Positions 40,158 to 50,305 of a DNA stretch of 64,000 bases are shown piece by piece. The position numbers were made by a program, and so were the translations under genes. Source of the DNA: Tetrapisispora phaffii CBS 4417 (taxonomy: Eukaryota; Ascomycota; Saccharomycetes; Saccharomycetales; Saccharomycetaceae); assembly GCF_000236905.1 (NCBI RefSeq), contig NC_016524.1, positions 372,001-436,000 on the forward strand, read 5' to 3'. The notes beneath the pieces are model-generated. The model was given only the letters and a program-made list of their open reading frames with translations. It was not told the DNA's origin and ran no database searches. How positions within the stretch are numbered: the first letter of the stretch is position 1; each line of letters opens with the position of its first letter.

Positions 40158-41180
40158 CTTGTGTTATATTTTAATGTCTAAAGTTCTTCTATCTGAGAGC
40201 TACAAACAACTAAATAGAGATGACTTTTAAAATATAGCTTACAATTTCAAGTACTCAATTCTTATAAACCTGCATTAAAGAGTATACACAAACTATTTAC
40301 AAGTAACAAACTGATTTAGGTGTTAGCATATTATCAGAATTGATTACCATCTAGAAACTGGCGATAGCTACAAGCAATTACTGAATTGTATAATATCGTC
40401 AAATTTCACTCTACAGTAACTGAACTTTATTGAATATTGATTGAAATTTCAAGATGTTGTTCTTTACCATCACTTAGAGTTGATGAAACTTTTCTGAAAA
40501 ATTTTGTATTTTTCAACTTTTTTCGGAAAATATTAAAAAAAAAAAACACACAATTTGAATTGGTAACCGATGTCTTCTCTGCTAATTATTAGTGCAATTT
40601 TGGTTTGATACCCAAGTATTGGAATCAATCATACACCCATGTCCGAGAGGTCAGAAACCATTCTGGCGTCCGCTGGTTAGAGGGCTGTCTCTACTCTGTA
40701 AATGCTTCAATTATTATTAATAAGGCATGTTTACATAGATAAGTAATTAAGACTGTCTTACTATCGAATTGATCTTTTATTACTTTAGACTCATGACTGT
40801 AAACGTGTAAACGTGTGTTTGAGAGTACTATGGATTATGCACTTGTTTTGTATGCCTTAGCTGGGTGTCTCTGTATGCATCACGCTGGCTATTTTTAAGC
40901 CGGCGCTGCCCGAGATCATCATTGTTGGAGGGCGGATAAAAAGGAGGCAAATGTATGGGTGTAGTAGTAGTCACCCGAAATTTTGCCGTGCCAGAACTAA
41001 GTAATGCTTCAAAGTCAGTCAGTTTTTTATGAGCTTTTGTTAATTCATAATCGTAATAATGACAGTAATAACATAGTGAAATATTATGCTTTATATAATG
41101 CAATATTTTTATTGGTAAATCTGTGTTTTATATATTATGTAGTTTGTGATTCTAGTTACCGATATCGAAGCTTACATGCA
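40158..41180. other. RPL12 upstream region
   Basis: This 1,023-bp interval holds the RPL12 promoter and the MAK10 3' end. It has a T-rich tract on the RPL12 sense strand (complement of 40533-40546), typical of ribosomal protein promoters, and Rap1-type sites. I see no snoRNA box pair or tRNA. Confidence 0.5.
40950..40962 (-). promoter_or_regulatory. Rap1 binding site
   Basis: On the minus strand this reads ACACCCATACATT, a full match to the Rap1 consensus, in the same orientation as RPL12 and about 790 bp upstream of its ATG. A second partial site, ACACCCAT, lies at 40633-40640 on the plus strand. Rap1 is the usual activator of ribosomal protein genes, though the distance is large. Confidence 0.6.
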
Positions 41181-43433
41181 TTAATCAATCTTAGTTTTAT
41201 CTTCTAATGATAATAATGGGAAAAATGATGAACCATTATCTGAAAATTTTAAAATTACTTTAAAATGTTCAGATAGTGGTCTTTCTGAAATCACGTTTAT
41301 CTTCTTAGTTAGAGTTACAATATTTTTTTGAATGTCTTGACAACTATATTTTAATTGTTCATAGTGTTTCAATGCATCTTCTTTTATTAAGCGAGAACCG
41401 GTGAGCATAGTACCATTGTTATCACCCGCTTTAATTGCTTGTAAAATTGAATCTAAAGATTCAATTGTCTTTGTACATTCTTTATTTACAAATCCAATAG
41501 TATTTGAAACTTTTGAGTCTAAATTAGGTTCAGAAAGTGTAAATTCTTTTAATGTACTTTCAAAAATCTCATATGTAGGTAGTTCAGGAACACCAATGGA
41601 TGAAAAGGACTTAAATCTCAATTTATGAATCAGTTCATGATCAATAAATTCGGAAATTGAGGAAGAATGATTGTCTATAATTCCATATGATTTTAGTACA
41701 CCAAATTGAACAAATTGACATAGACTTAATGACTTGGTAATAGTATTTCTTAAAGTTAAGAAATTTAGATATTGTTTATTACGTTGTAAACTAGGCATTA
41801 CAGTTTCCATCAATTTTTTATATTGAACTTTTAGAGCCTCCTTTTTCTCTACAGTCTTAAGTTTTTTGATTTTCTTGTTCATAGCTTGAATAGAATGTAT
41901 CTTCTTTTCAATAAATTGTTGAACTGATCTCAATGCATATTCCCTCTTATATGTTAGATAATAAACAAAATAATACATGGCAAACGTTTCATATGGTTGG
42001 TAGATTTCAAGGTCAAATCCTTTTAACACAAAATCAATCATTAAGGTGACTTTCTGGAAATAAGCCCACAATGAATATGGGAAATATGTAACCACAGGCT
42101 CATTACTAACCACATTAATGACACCATTTTGTTCAAGTAAAGTTTCAGCGTTTTCAAATTGAGCTTGTAATGAATCCCAAAGTAGTAATTGTCTATTATA
42201 ACCTTGCCTTATTCTACAATTATTTTGAGTAAAATTTTGATAGAATTCAAGTAACACTTTAGTTGCTTCTTCTAGGACTGGTTCGAGGAACAGTTTTTGC
42301 TCAGGAGTTAAATTTTCAATACTTGATGTACAACCTGTTAATGAAAATTCATTTAACTGCATGATAACAAAATCTGGCATCTTATATTTCCCTAAAATTG
42401 TTAAATTGTCTCTCATAAAGAACAATGAGAATATTCCTCTAGCCAGAACATGTCTCTGTTGCAAATTACCGAAATAATACGAAAATTGTAACATTTCTAA
42501 GGCAGATTTCTCTTCATGTATTAATAACACTCTTTTGATATCCATAGCCATATCTTTATAACCAGAATAATTATTTGTCACATTCACTAATTTTCTAGGA
42601 GGGTACTGATTTGACATACGTTTTTGTATTCCCATCGAAAAGGAACCTTCTGGTACATCAGATGTTAAAACCTCAATTGAGTTATATTTTTCTCCCAATT
42701 CTGCCAATTCATTTAAAAATTTTAAATCTGTTGAATATGTTGTGCAAGTCTCTTCAATATGAACCAAGCATATTGTAATCCTAATAAAATCCTTCAAATA
42801 CTGTTTCTTGCCATTCTCTAGCGTATCCAGATATGTTAATGATTCTTCTAATAGTTCAAGTACTTCCTTCGAAGATTCTTGAAATGTTAAAAAGTCCAAC
42901 CCCATAAAGTTAAAATTTAAATCTTCTTCTTCCATAAGGACTCCTGATTTCATTAAGTGCAATACAAATTTTCCAAAATAACAAATACCTATACATAAAC
43001 CACTTAAGGTTTTATCATATAATTCATTACCAGTTGATAAAGGTTCAATTTTATGGCTTTTTTCAGATGCTAATAAAATATGTTCAACATATGTACAACT
43101 TAAAATTGTAGTAGGAAGTGTTTGATAGTTATTCAACCAAGAAATAACATTTCGCAACAATCTATCACTTATGGATATAATATTGTCCAATTGGACTTCA
43201 AGGTCATTCTCATCCCCAATAATAGCATTGCAATTGAAATTCTTTTCTATTTCCGTTAAATGTATTAAAGTTGAATCCAATCTTGCATTTTCAACCTCAA
43301 GTGATCGAGTACCTTCAAAAAGGTCAAAATATGATGCTTTGATAATGGTAGGTTCTTTTAAATTTTTACCTAAGTTCTTAAATATATCTGTAACATCAAT
43401 TAATTCATCGTTGTTAGGATAATTTTTAAACAT
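41181..43433 (-). CDS. MAK10: NatC N-terminal acetyltransferase auxiliary subunit Mak10 (Naa35)
   Basis: A 750-residue protein (S. cerevisiae Mak10 is 733). With Mak3 (catalytic) and Mak31 it forms NatC, which acetylates N-termini such as Met-Leu and Met-Phe co-translationally. It is best known for acetylating the L-A virus coat protein, a need that gave the MAK name. The family signature is near the N-terminus: KASYFDLFEGTRSLEVENAR (residues 33-52). The rest is helical. Adjacency to RPL12 on the same strand matches YEL053C-YEL054C. The first ATG at 43433 is used. Confidence 0.93.
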   Translation of the reverse strand: MFKNYPNNDELIDVTDIFKNLGKNLKEPTIIKASYFDLFEGTRSLEVENARLDSTLIHLTEIEKNFNCNAIIGDENDLEVQLDNIISISDRLLRNVISWLNNYQTLPTTILSCTYVEHILLASEKSHKIEPLSTGNELYDKTLSGLCIGICYFGKFVLHLMKSGVLMEEEDLNFNFMGLDFLTFQESSKEVLELLEESLTYLDTLENGKKQYLKDFIRITICLVHIEETCTTYSTDLKFLNELAELGEKYNSIEVLTSDVPEGSFSMGIQKRMSNQYPPRKLVNVTNNYSGYKDMAMDIKRVLLIHEEKSALEMLQFSYYFGNLQQRHVLARGIFSLFFMRDNLTILGKYKMPDFVIMQLNEFSLTGCTSSIENLTPEQKLFLEPVLEEATKVLLEFYQNFTQNNCRIRQGYNRQLLLWDSLQAQFENAETLLEQNGVINVVSNEPVVTYFPYSLWAYFQKVTLMIDFVLKGFDLEIYQPYETFAMYYFVYYLTYKREYALRSVQQFIEKKIHSIQAMNKKIKKLKTVEKKEALKVQYKKLMETVMPSLQRNKQYLNFLTLRNTITKSLSLCQFVQFGVLKSYGIIDNHSSSISEFIDHELIHKLRFKSFSSIGVPELPTYEIFESTLKEFTLSEPNLDSKVSNTIGFVNKECTKTIESLDSILQAIKAGDNNGTMLTGSRLIKEDALKHYEQLKYSCQDIQKNIVTLTKKINVISERPLSEHFKVILKFSDNGSSFFPLLSLEDKTKID

Positions 43434-43779
43434 AATTGTATTGAATCCTCTAAGGAACTAAAATAATGTATCGATACTCTTCTTCTAGACAAATGACAGA
43501 CAATTGATTTAGTTCTTATAAGAATTTATAACACGATATAGTTTAGCTTCTCATATATATTACAATTTCCGTATCTTATATAATTCTTCAATTCAATTTA
43601 AGATCATAAATTTAAAGTAATGCATTCTTAATTTTTCCAAATTGGATGTTTACCGCGGACTCTATATTTTTCATTTTTTTACTACAAGGGAAGGGATTAA
43701 GAGGCCATTTGATCCCAAGGTATATATGTATATTAAATCAGGAAATATATAAATTATGTAACTCACAGTTTATGTTTCT
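43434..43779. other. Intergenic MAK10-SYF1
   Basis: This 346-bp interval is the MAK10 promoter plus the SYF1 3' flank. Nothing else is seen. Confidence 0.5.
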
Positions 43780-46380
43780 CTATAAATCTAGTTCAAGTTC
43801 GTCAGGATTAATGACTCTTTCAACATCGTCCTTTGAAGTTGATGAAGCGACAAATTCAATCCTACCCTCTGCTTTCGTTACTGCTGCAGTGTCTGTAAAC
43901 ATTTCTTCCTCTAATTTTTTCTTCAATTTTAGCATATCTTTATACTTTTCTTTGGTACCATATTTAATTTCCATTTCTTCCCAAAAGTTCCATAACTCTG
44001 TATTTTTGGCTGGTGGTAATAATTGGGAACCAAAATGTAGTATCTGCCTTGCCCTTACTACTTCTGTTAACTGTAGCTCTAGCTTGGAAAAATCAATAAT
44101 ATATTTGGTAACTACAGAATTTGGTAACAGTTGAATGCATTGCTCGTAGATGGGTCTCAAATGAATTAGTCCAAGCAAACTTTTTGTTTTCATTATAACT
44201 AAATCCCATAATTTAAGAATAGTATTAATTTTAGTTTTCTTCTTAACGGATTGTAAAATTCCTTCTATTAATATATTAACGGATCTGGTATACATTTTAT
44301 TCTCAATTTCTTCAAAGTCACTGAACATAGTATACAAGGTACTACATTCGATAGAATTTTCATTCATCATTCTAATTGATTCTGCAAACAGTTCACGGAT
44401 ATGTTCTGTAGATAACAGTGATTTATTTTCAAGAGTTTTTGTTAAATATGCAGTCCAAATAAGATATTTGGTTGTTGGTGGAAATATTGCTATAGCTCTT
44501 TCGTATATTTGGAATGCAGCTAAAATTTTATCTCTAGATAGAAATTCTGCATAGCTTATGAAGTTGATTGGTGTTGCAACTTTCAGCTCTATCATTTTCT
44601 CATATATCGACATAATTTTTTCAACATACGCTGCATCAGAATATAAATTGTTTGAAGATTCAACTAGATCTAAATAATAATTCCACAATTTTTTAGAAGA
44701 GAATAGTATTGCCTGGGCAGGGATTCTTGGTTTTAAATTTAATTTATAATTTTTCATAAAGTTTTCATAGACAGCTTCTGGATTTCCGGATGTTGATAGG
44801 GCACTTTCTAGTATCTTTATTGCTGCTTTCATATTTTCATTTCCTTTTAGAGATATTATATGCTTGACCCACGATAACCAAATTGCTTCTAAATCTTGCA
44901 AATATTTAAATGGTACTTTTACAGACCTTTCATATAGTTCTTTGGCTGTGTCGTATTGTTTCAGGTCCCAATAAAAGGTTGCATAAGAAATCCATATCTT
45001 GCTAAATGATCCGGGCAATAAGGAAGATGATGCTGGATCAATTCTCACAATTGCCTCATTGTAAATTTCAGCTTTCTTCAGCACTATTTGTTGGTCACTG
45101 TATATTTTGTATTTATTTGAGTCAACGATATTTAATCTTTCTAACCAATTTATTACTTGATTTTCATTTTTGGCAATTTTTAAGTCATTAATTTTTAAAT
45201 CTTTGGAATATAATAGCTGCTTAAAGAAATTCAATTGGTTAGTAATTAAGCTTCTGTTTTCTAATTGTTGTTCAATATAAATATCAATTATATTTTTTTC
45301 CACGTTTATAAAATAATCGTATAATTTAACATATAAGTTAGGCGATGCTGTTTTTGGTTTGTTCTCCAATGATAAGGTATCGTTTATGAAAGAGTTTAAT
45401 TGCTCGATTTTTTTATGCTTGATAAAAAATTTACAAAATATGGTAATTATTGTGAATTCTTCATTTTCACTATCCAATTCTGAATTTAAAAGTTGTAGAA
45501 TATATTTTTCGTAACTTTCTACCAAGTTACATTTTTCTAATGACAGTAGGTAGTTCAATTTCAATTTCAAGGGAATTTTTTTGTTGAAATTTTTATCTAT
45601 TAATAAATATTTTTCATATGCAGATTTGATTTTTGGATAATCATTTGTCTTGAATAACAATTCTAAAATGTAATTTAGATTACTTTTAGGACACACTATC
45701 AAATAACGTTCAATCAAGTCGGAAGCAAATAAATTGCTATAAACTTCTTTGGTTTCTTCATGGTCATGGTTTCCTATGTTGTCTCTAAGTATACCAATTA
45801 TCGCCACTTCCTCATTATTTAATGTAACGTTACCATTGTCAATATCAATTATTTCTTGACGATCATCTGAATTCAAGATGAGCTTGATGTATTCTAGTAA
45901 AAGTGTCCATAATTTTCTATGTGACTCTATGGAGTTATTATTGCCAATAGTAGATTTCAAAAATTCATTTACAAGTATATGAATATATTGAATTTCATTT
46001 CTAGAGATACAAAAATTCAATAGCTCAAAACAGATTTTTTCAAATACAATGATTTTTTTTTTCGAATACTTCGAATTTTTATAATACTTTAATAATTTAT
46101 TTATGAATAGATTCTCCACTAAATATTTACAATCCTTGAAATCAATTTCCAAAATTAAATAATTAAAGAAAACAGAGTATATATTCAAACATTCAATAAT
46201 ATCTGTTTCACTTAATTGCAGACAACATCTTTCATATAACCATATTATATTTGTCTTGTCAATATCCGATTCATTCTTCTTTTTATTTATATACCTCTCC
46301 CAAGTCAGTCTATTATTAGGATCTTTTTGTAATTCATATTCATAAGCTATATCGTCATCATCTTTGATAAAATTATCCAT
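43780..46380 (-). CDS. SYF1: Pre-mRNA splicing factor Syf1 (NTC subunit)
   Basis: An 866-residue protein built of HAT (half-a-TPR) helical repeats (S. cerevisiae Syf1 is 859). Syf1 is a scaffold of the Prp19-associated NineTeen complex, which stabilises the catalytic spliceosome. The N-terminus DDIAYEYELQKDPNNRLTWERYI is the first HAT repeat. Others are clear at WISYATFYWDLKQYDTAKEL and at PINFISYAEFLSRDKILAAF. The C-terminal end is acidic (VINPDELELDL). The start is the ATG at 46380 (MDNFIKDDDD); a TTG two codons upstream in the same frame is ignored. The order SYF1, RPL12, RAD30 matches YDR416W-YDR419W with MAK10 interposed from the chromosome V context. Confidence 0.95.
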   Translation of the reverse strand: MDNFIKDDDDIAYEYELQKDPNNRLTWERYINKKKNESDIDKTNIIWLYERCCLQLSETDIIECLNIYSVFFNYLILEIDFKDCKYLVENLFINKLLKYYKNSKYSKKKIIVFEKICFELLNFCISRNEIQYIHILVNEFLKSTIGNNNSIESHRKLWTLLLEYIKLILNSDDRQEIIDIDNGNVTLNNEEVAIIGILRDNIGNHDHEETKEVYSNLFASDLIERYLIVCPKSNLNYILELLFKTNDYPKIKSAYEKYLLIDKNFNKKIPLKLKLNYLLSLEKCNLVESYEKYILQLLNSELDSENEEFTIITIFCKFFIKHKKIEQLNSFINDTLSLENKPKTASPNLYVKLYDYFINVEKNIIDIYIEQQLENRSLITNQLNFFKQLLYSKDLKINDLKIAKNENQVINWLERLNIVDSNKYKIYSDQQIVLKKAEIYNEAIVRIDPASSSLLPGSFSKIWISYATFYWDLKQYDTAKELYERSVKVPFKYLQDLEAIWLSWVKHIISLKGNENMKAAIKILESALSTSGNPEAVYENFMKNYKLNLKPRIPAQAILFSSKKLWNYYLDLVESSNNLYSDAAYVEKIMSIYEKMIELKVATPINFISYAEFLSRDKILAAFQIYERAIAIFPPTTKYLIWTAYLTKTLENKSLLSTEHIRELFAESIRMMNENSIECSTLYTMFSDFEEIENKMYTRSVNILIEGILQSVKKKTKINTILKLWDLVIMKTKSLLGLIHLRPIYEQCIQLLPNSVVTKYIIDFSKLELQLTEVVRARQILHFGSQLLPPAKNTELWNFWEEMEIKYGTKEKYKDMLKLKKKLEEEMFTDTAAVTKAEGRIEFVASSTSKDDVERVINPDELELDL

Positions 46381-47815
46381 TATCAAACCTCAGAGAAAAG
46401 ATAAAAATAGCGTCGTTGTACGTTAACTGTGAATGTGATATGTACTACTATTATGATACACGATATTGCTAATTACATGTGTACCAAGAGTAGTGTTATA
46501 TATATGCATGTATGTAGATTTATAGAATTCCCTTCAAAAGCCACTTAAATTTTCTTCAGTATATTTATATATATATATATTTATATGTTATATTTTAAAA
46601 GTGCACTACCCAACATTTACCCGGGTTTATAGTCATCTCAGCTCTGAAAGTAGCAATATCCTATAGAGAACATAAGCCATTATAAACACAACACGGATTA
46701 ATGACGTTCGGTAGTTCTGCAACTTATAAAATCGTTATATTTACTCGCTATTTATACATTTATATATTCGAGGAAAGAAATTGGCATATGTTCAAAGTGG
46801 CTATTTTGTGATGTTACTATAGACAGATCCATCTATATAACGTAATATGACCAACAAAACGTGTTTGTAGATCATTTAACTTTCATACTGTTCCATCATT
46901 TCTTATCAAACGATAATGGATGACTTACCATAATATATATGTAAGTGTAAGTGTATATGGATAAAACCAAAACTAATAAGCGTAAGAAGACCCCCCTCGT
47001 ACCGTCTGTTTACATGTCATTTATTTTTTCTAAAATTTCAACTTAAAACGGTATTTACCCCAACTTTTGGTCCCTGATTTGTTACATATGTCACAAATTC
47101 AACATCCACATTATCTGTCACGAGATTATTTAAACAAGGAGAGACGCTACTGTGCCCATATTGCACGATGTGTAAAGAGGGTTCCTTCTATCCGATGGAG
47201 CAATTCAATCCAGATTCAGCTCTCTCTCTGTGTGTGCGTGAGTCGTTCCGGAAGCGTTGTCATTAATTCCGATTTTATTATCACGTACATTAAATTTTAA
47301 AATTAAAGAAAATAGTCCCTGACACAAAAAAAGACAATATAATAACCATGGTTTATTATAAAACGATTATCAGTGCAGAACTTCTTAAAAGAGAAATCGG
47401 TTGATTAGGCATTTCAATCGTCGGGAAATGATCCACATATCCACAGTAGGTTATTACTATTAGGTACTTCAGCGGCTCTTGTGCGCTTAATGTCAATATA
47501 TTGGTAAATATTGATAAGTATACTATTGGTTATTTTTTAATGACCCTTTAATATATTTGATATGGTTGACAGCTTCTATTGAAGATCATTCATTTATGTT
47601 CAAATGGAATTGGGCTGAATGTTCATCTTTAATAAAATGCATCCAATATTTAAATGTATAAATATCACCTCGTTATTTATTCATAATCATCCTGTCAGTT
47701 GGTTCTTTGTCGATAATCCACACACATGAAAAACCTATTGTAAAAAGATATATATATATATATATACCATTAGTCACAATATACAGAGCATCTCGTTTTC
47801 GTAATTGTTGTTATT
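46381..47815. other. Long divergent intergenic SYF1-CAT2
   Basis: This 1,435-bp interval is the shared SYF1 and CAT2 upstream region. It ends in a (TA)9 tract at 47749-47766, 49 bp before the CAT2 ATG, which probably acts as a TATA element. I looked for an oleate response element (CGGN3TNA paired with CCG) for CAT2 and found only an unpaired half-site (CGGTATTTA, near 47049). No gene or RNA is seen. Confidence 0.5.
47749..47766 (+). repeat. (TA)9 microsatellite in the CAT2 promoter
   Basis: Eighteen bases of TA repeat lie just upstream of the CAT2 start, a position suited to TATA-binding protein. Confidence 0.8.
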
Positions 47816-49852
47816 ATGTTACACAGCAAACAATTTGCAAATACACAGTTTCGAAGAACAATGACCACTGCAAAACAGTTTAATAATAATTTGAAAAGAT
47901 TTGAATTCAAAACTAAAAATAATGAATATTATTTAGCTAATAATTCAAATGAATATTATCAAAAAAATATTTATAATAATACTTTTAGAAACTTAACTTA
48001 TTCGAAACAGGACATTTTACCAGATTTACCAATACCTGAACTGGAAACTACAGTTAAAAAATATTTAAAATCAATTAAACCCTTTTTACAAAACAATGAG
48101 TCTGAATACAATTTACAGAAATTAAAATGTAAAGATTTGTTAGAAAATATGGGTCCAATATTACAAAAAAGATTAATTGAATATAAAAATTCAAATAGCT
48201 ATAATAAAAGAAATTGGTTATCTACATTTTGGGATAAACAGGCATATTTGAATTATAATGATCCTGTGGTACCTTATGTTTCGTATTTTTATTCACATAA
48301 AAATATCACCAATCAAAAGAACAAGTTTATAGAAAATGACTACTTATTAAAATCAACAGCTATTATTAAAATAATATCTGATTTTATTGAAAGTTTAAAA
48401 AATGAATCTGTACCATTCGAGCTAATCAAAGGCTCTCCCTTTTGTATGAATTCTTTTCAATTGATGTTTAATACATCTAGAATCCCGGATTTGGATCCAA
48501 ATTCAAATGATATAGATACAAATGTTTTTTATTCAATCTATGAAAATAACTTTATTATTGTCATATGCAAAGGGAATTTTTACAAATTATGGATAAATGA
48601 TGAAAAGACATTGAAACCTTTATCTGTGGGTCAAATTTATCAACAACTTTTGAGTATTGTTGAAAGTGTTAATAAAAATGTTAAAAATGATAATATTGGT
48701 ATTTTAACTTCTTTACCAAGGGATGAATTTAAAAAATCATACGAAACATTGATCAAGAATCCACAAAATAAGGATTCCTTAGATAGAATACATAAATCAG
48801 CATTCATTTTATGTCTTGATACTGATGTGACAGCGATTACTTTAGAAGAAAAATCAAGAAACGCATGGCACGGTGACGGTTATAATAGATATTTTGATAA
48901 AGCTTTACAGTTTATTGTTGCCAAAAATGGTGCTTCTGGGTGTCTTAATGAACACTCAAAGATGGATGGGACACCGACATTATTCTTGAATTCTTACCTT
49001 TGTAATCAATTAAATTTAATTGATTCAGAAACATTTTTGAAGGAAATTAAAGAGAGTGCACAACAACCAAACATATCAATGGAAACAAATAAATTACAAT
49101 TCCAAATTGAAGATAATATCAAAAACCAAGTCGTAGTAGCAAAAACTAAATTTGATAGCTTACTGAAAGAACATGACTTGAAAGTTTGGCATTATAATAG
49201 ATACGGCAAGTCAACAATCAAAAAACATAAATTTTCTCCAGATGCATTTATTCAACAAATTATTCAATTAGCCGTATTTAAATATACAGGTAAAGTATTA
49301 CCTACTTATGAAGCTGCTTCAACTAGAAAATTCTTTAAGGGAAGAACCGAGACAGGAAGATCTGTGACTTCAGAATCAGAACTGTTTGTTAAAAATTGGA
49401 ATAATCCAAAGTTGAATAATAATGAAAGAATCCAACTTCTCAGAAATGCAGCAGCTGCTCATTCAAAGAATTTAGGCGAATCAGCAAATGGTCAAGGGAT
49501 TGATCGTCATTTCTTTGGATTGAAAAACATGGTTGATGAAAAGAAAGATAATATGCCAGAATTATTTAGTGATAAATTATTTAATTATTCATCAACATGG
49601 TTGATATCTACATCCCAATTATCTTCGGAATATTTTGATGGTTACGGATGGTCGCAAGTAAACGACAAAGGATTCGGGTTAGCTTACATGCTTAACACTA
49701 ACTGGCTACATATTAATATCGTGAATAAACCTGATAAAGCTAACTTATCATGCGCAAGAATGCACTATTACTTAAGTGAGGCTGCTGACGAAATCATGGA
49801 TATACTAGAAAATTCTGAACTTGAAAACATAGCATTGAAATCCAAGTACTAA
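47816..49852 (+). CDS. CAT2: Carnitine O-acetyltransferase, mitochondrial/peroxisomal
   Basis: A 678-residue carnitine acyltransferase (S. cerevisiae Cat2 is 670). It moves acetyl groups between CoA and carnitine for the acetyl shuttle out of peroxisomes and into mitochondria. The catalytic His is H380 in NEHSKMDGTPT. The substrate-binding STSQLSSEYFDGYGW and NDPVVPYVSYFYSH are conserved. Two in-frame ATGs occur: Met1 (47816) begins a basic, non-acidic presequence (MLHSKQFANTQFRRTMTTAK). Met16 (47861) would shorten it, like the two-form arrangement of S. cerevisiae CAT2, which yields mitochondrial and peroxisomal enzymes. The protein ends SKY, whereas S. cerevisiae Cat2 ends AKL, so the peroxisomal signal is atypical. 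The neighbours (SYF1, STE14) differ from those of YML042W, so this is a rearranged position. Confidence 0.95.
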   Translation: MLHSKQFANTQFRRTMTTAKQFNNNLKRFEFKTKNNEYYLANNSNEYYQKNIYNNTFRNLTYSKQDILPDLPIPELETTVKKYLKSIKPFLQNNESEYNLQKLKCKDLLENMGPILQKRLIEYKNSNSYNKRNWLSTFWDKQAYLNYNDPVVPYVSYFYSHKNITNQKNKFIENDYLLKSTAIIKIISDFIESLKNESVPFELIKGSPFCMNSFQLMFNTSRIPDLDPNSNDIDTNVFYSIYENNFIIVICKGNFYKLWINDEKTLKPLSVGQIYQQLLSIVESVNKNVKNDNIGILTSLPRDEFKKSYETLIKNPQNKDSLDRIHKSAFILCLDTDVTAITLEEKSRNAWHGDGYNRYFDKALQFIVAKNGASGCLNEHSKMDGTPTLFLNSYLCNQLNLIDSETFLKEIKESAQQPNISMETNKLQFQIEDNIKNQVVVAKTKFDSLLKEHDLKVWHYNRYGKSTIKKHKFSPDAFIQQIIQLAVFKYTGKVLPTYEAASTRKFFKGRTETGRSVTSESELFVKNWNNPKLNNNERIQLLRNAAAAHSKNLGESANGQGIDRHFFGLKNMVDEKKDNMPELFSDKLFNYSSTWLISTSQLSSEYFDGYGWSQVNDKGFGLAYMLNTNWLHINIVNKPDKANLSCARMHYYLSEAADEIMDILENSELENIALKSKY

Positions 49853-50305
49853 GTTTATCAACAATCAATAAAAAGGTATTCATGTTTTATAAAAGGTGCT
49901 CATTCCTTTCACAATATAAATGTAAAATCACGTCAAAATAAAATAAATATTCTAAAGTATTTGTATCTTTATTTCTGTTTCTTCATTTCGAATTATCATT
50001 AATATTAAATACATTATGTAAAATTCCAAATTAGGAAACTAACATGATTCAGCATGAAACATTTAGATCGAAAATTAAGCGAGTGCTTGATTATGTATGT
50101 GCTGCGATGCGAAATTATAAAATACACTTAACTAGAATAAGGTGGATATATCACACTATAAAATGATATCATGGTATATAAAACAATTGATATTTGACAC
50201 GATTAGACATACGAAGTCAATTTGAGAATATAATGCAATAAAAATAAATAATCAATCAGTAGTTTAATTGGCAGAAAGAAACCAAATATTTATCAATAAA
50301 ATATA
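49853..50305. other. Intergenic CAT2-STE14
   Basis: This 453-bp AT-rich interval holds the CAT2 3' end and the STE14 promoter. Apart from a pheromone-response-type motif nothing is seen. Confidence 0.5.
50054..50061 (+). promoter_or_regulatory. Candidate Ste12 pheromone response element
   Basis: ATGAAACA is an exact Ste12 PRE, 245 bp upstream of STE14, a gene of the a-factor maturation pathway. Only one copy is present and short matches arise by chance. Confidence 0.3.

Noticed and set aside
40250..40640. A 5'-UTR intron in RPL12 to explain the distant promoter
   Set aside because: A branch-point-like TGCTAAC and CAG acceptors exist on the minus strand, but there is no GTATGT-type donor in a suitable place.
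47067..47300. 77-codon plus-strand frame upstream of CAT2
   Set aside because: No resemblance to a known protein; it ends in simple repeats and lies in a promoter region.
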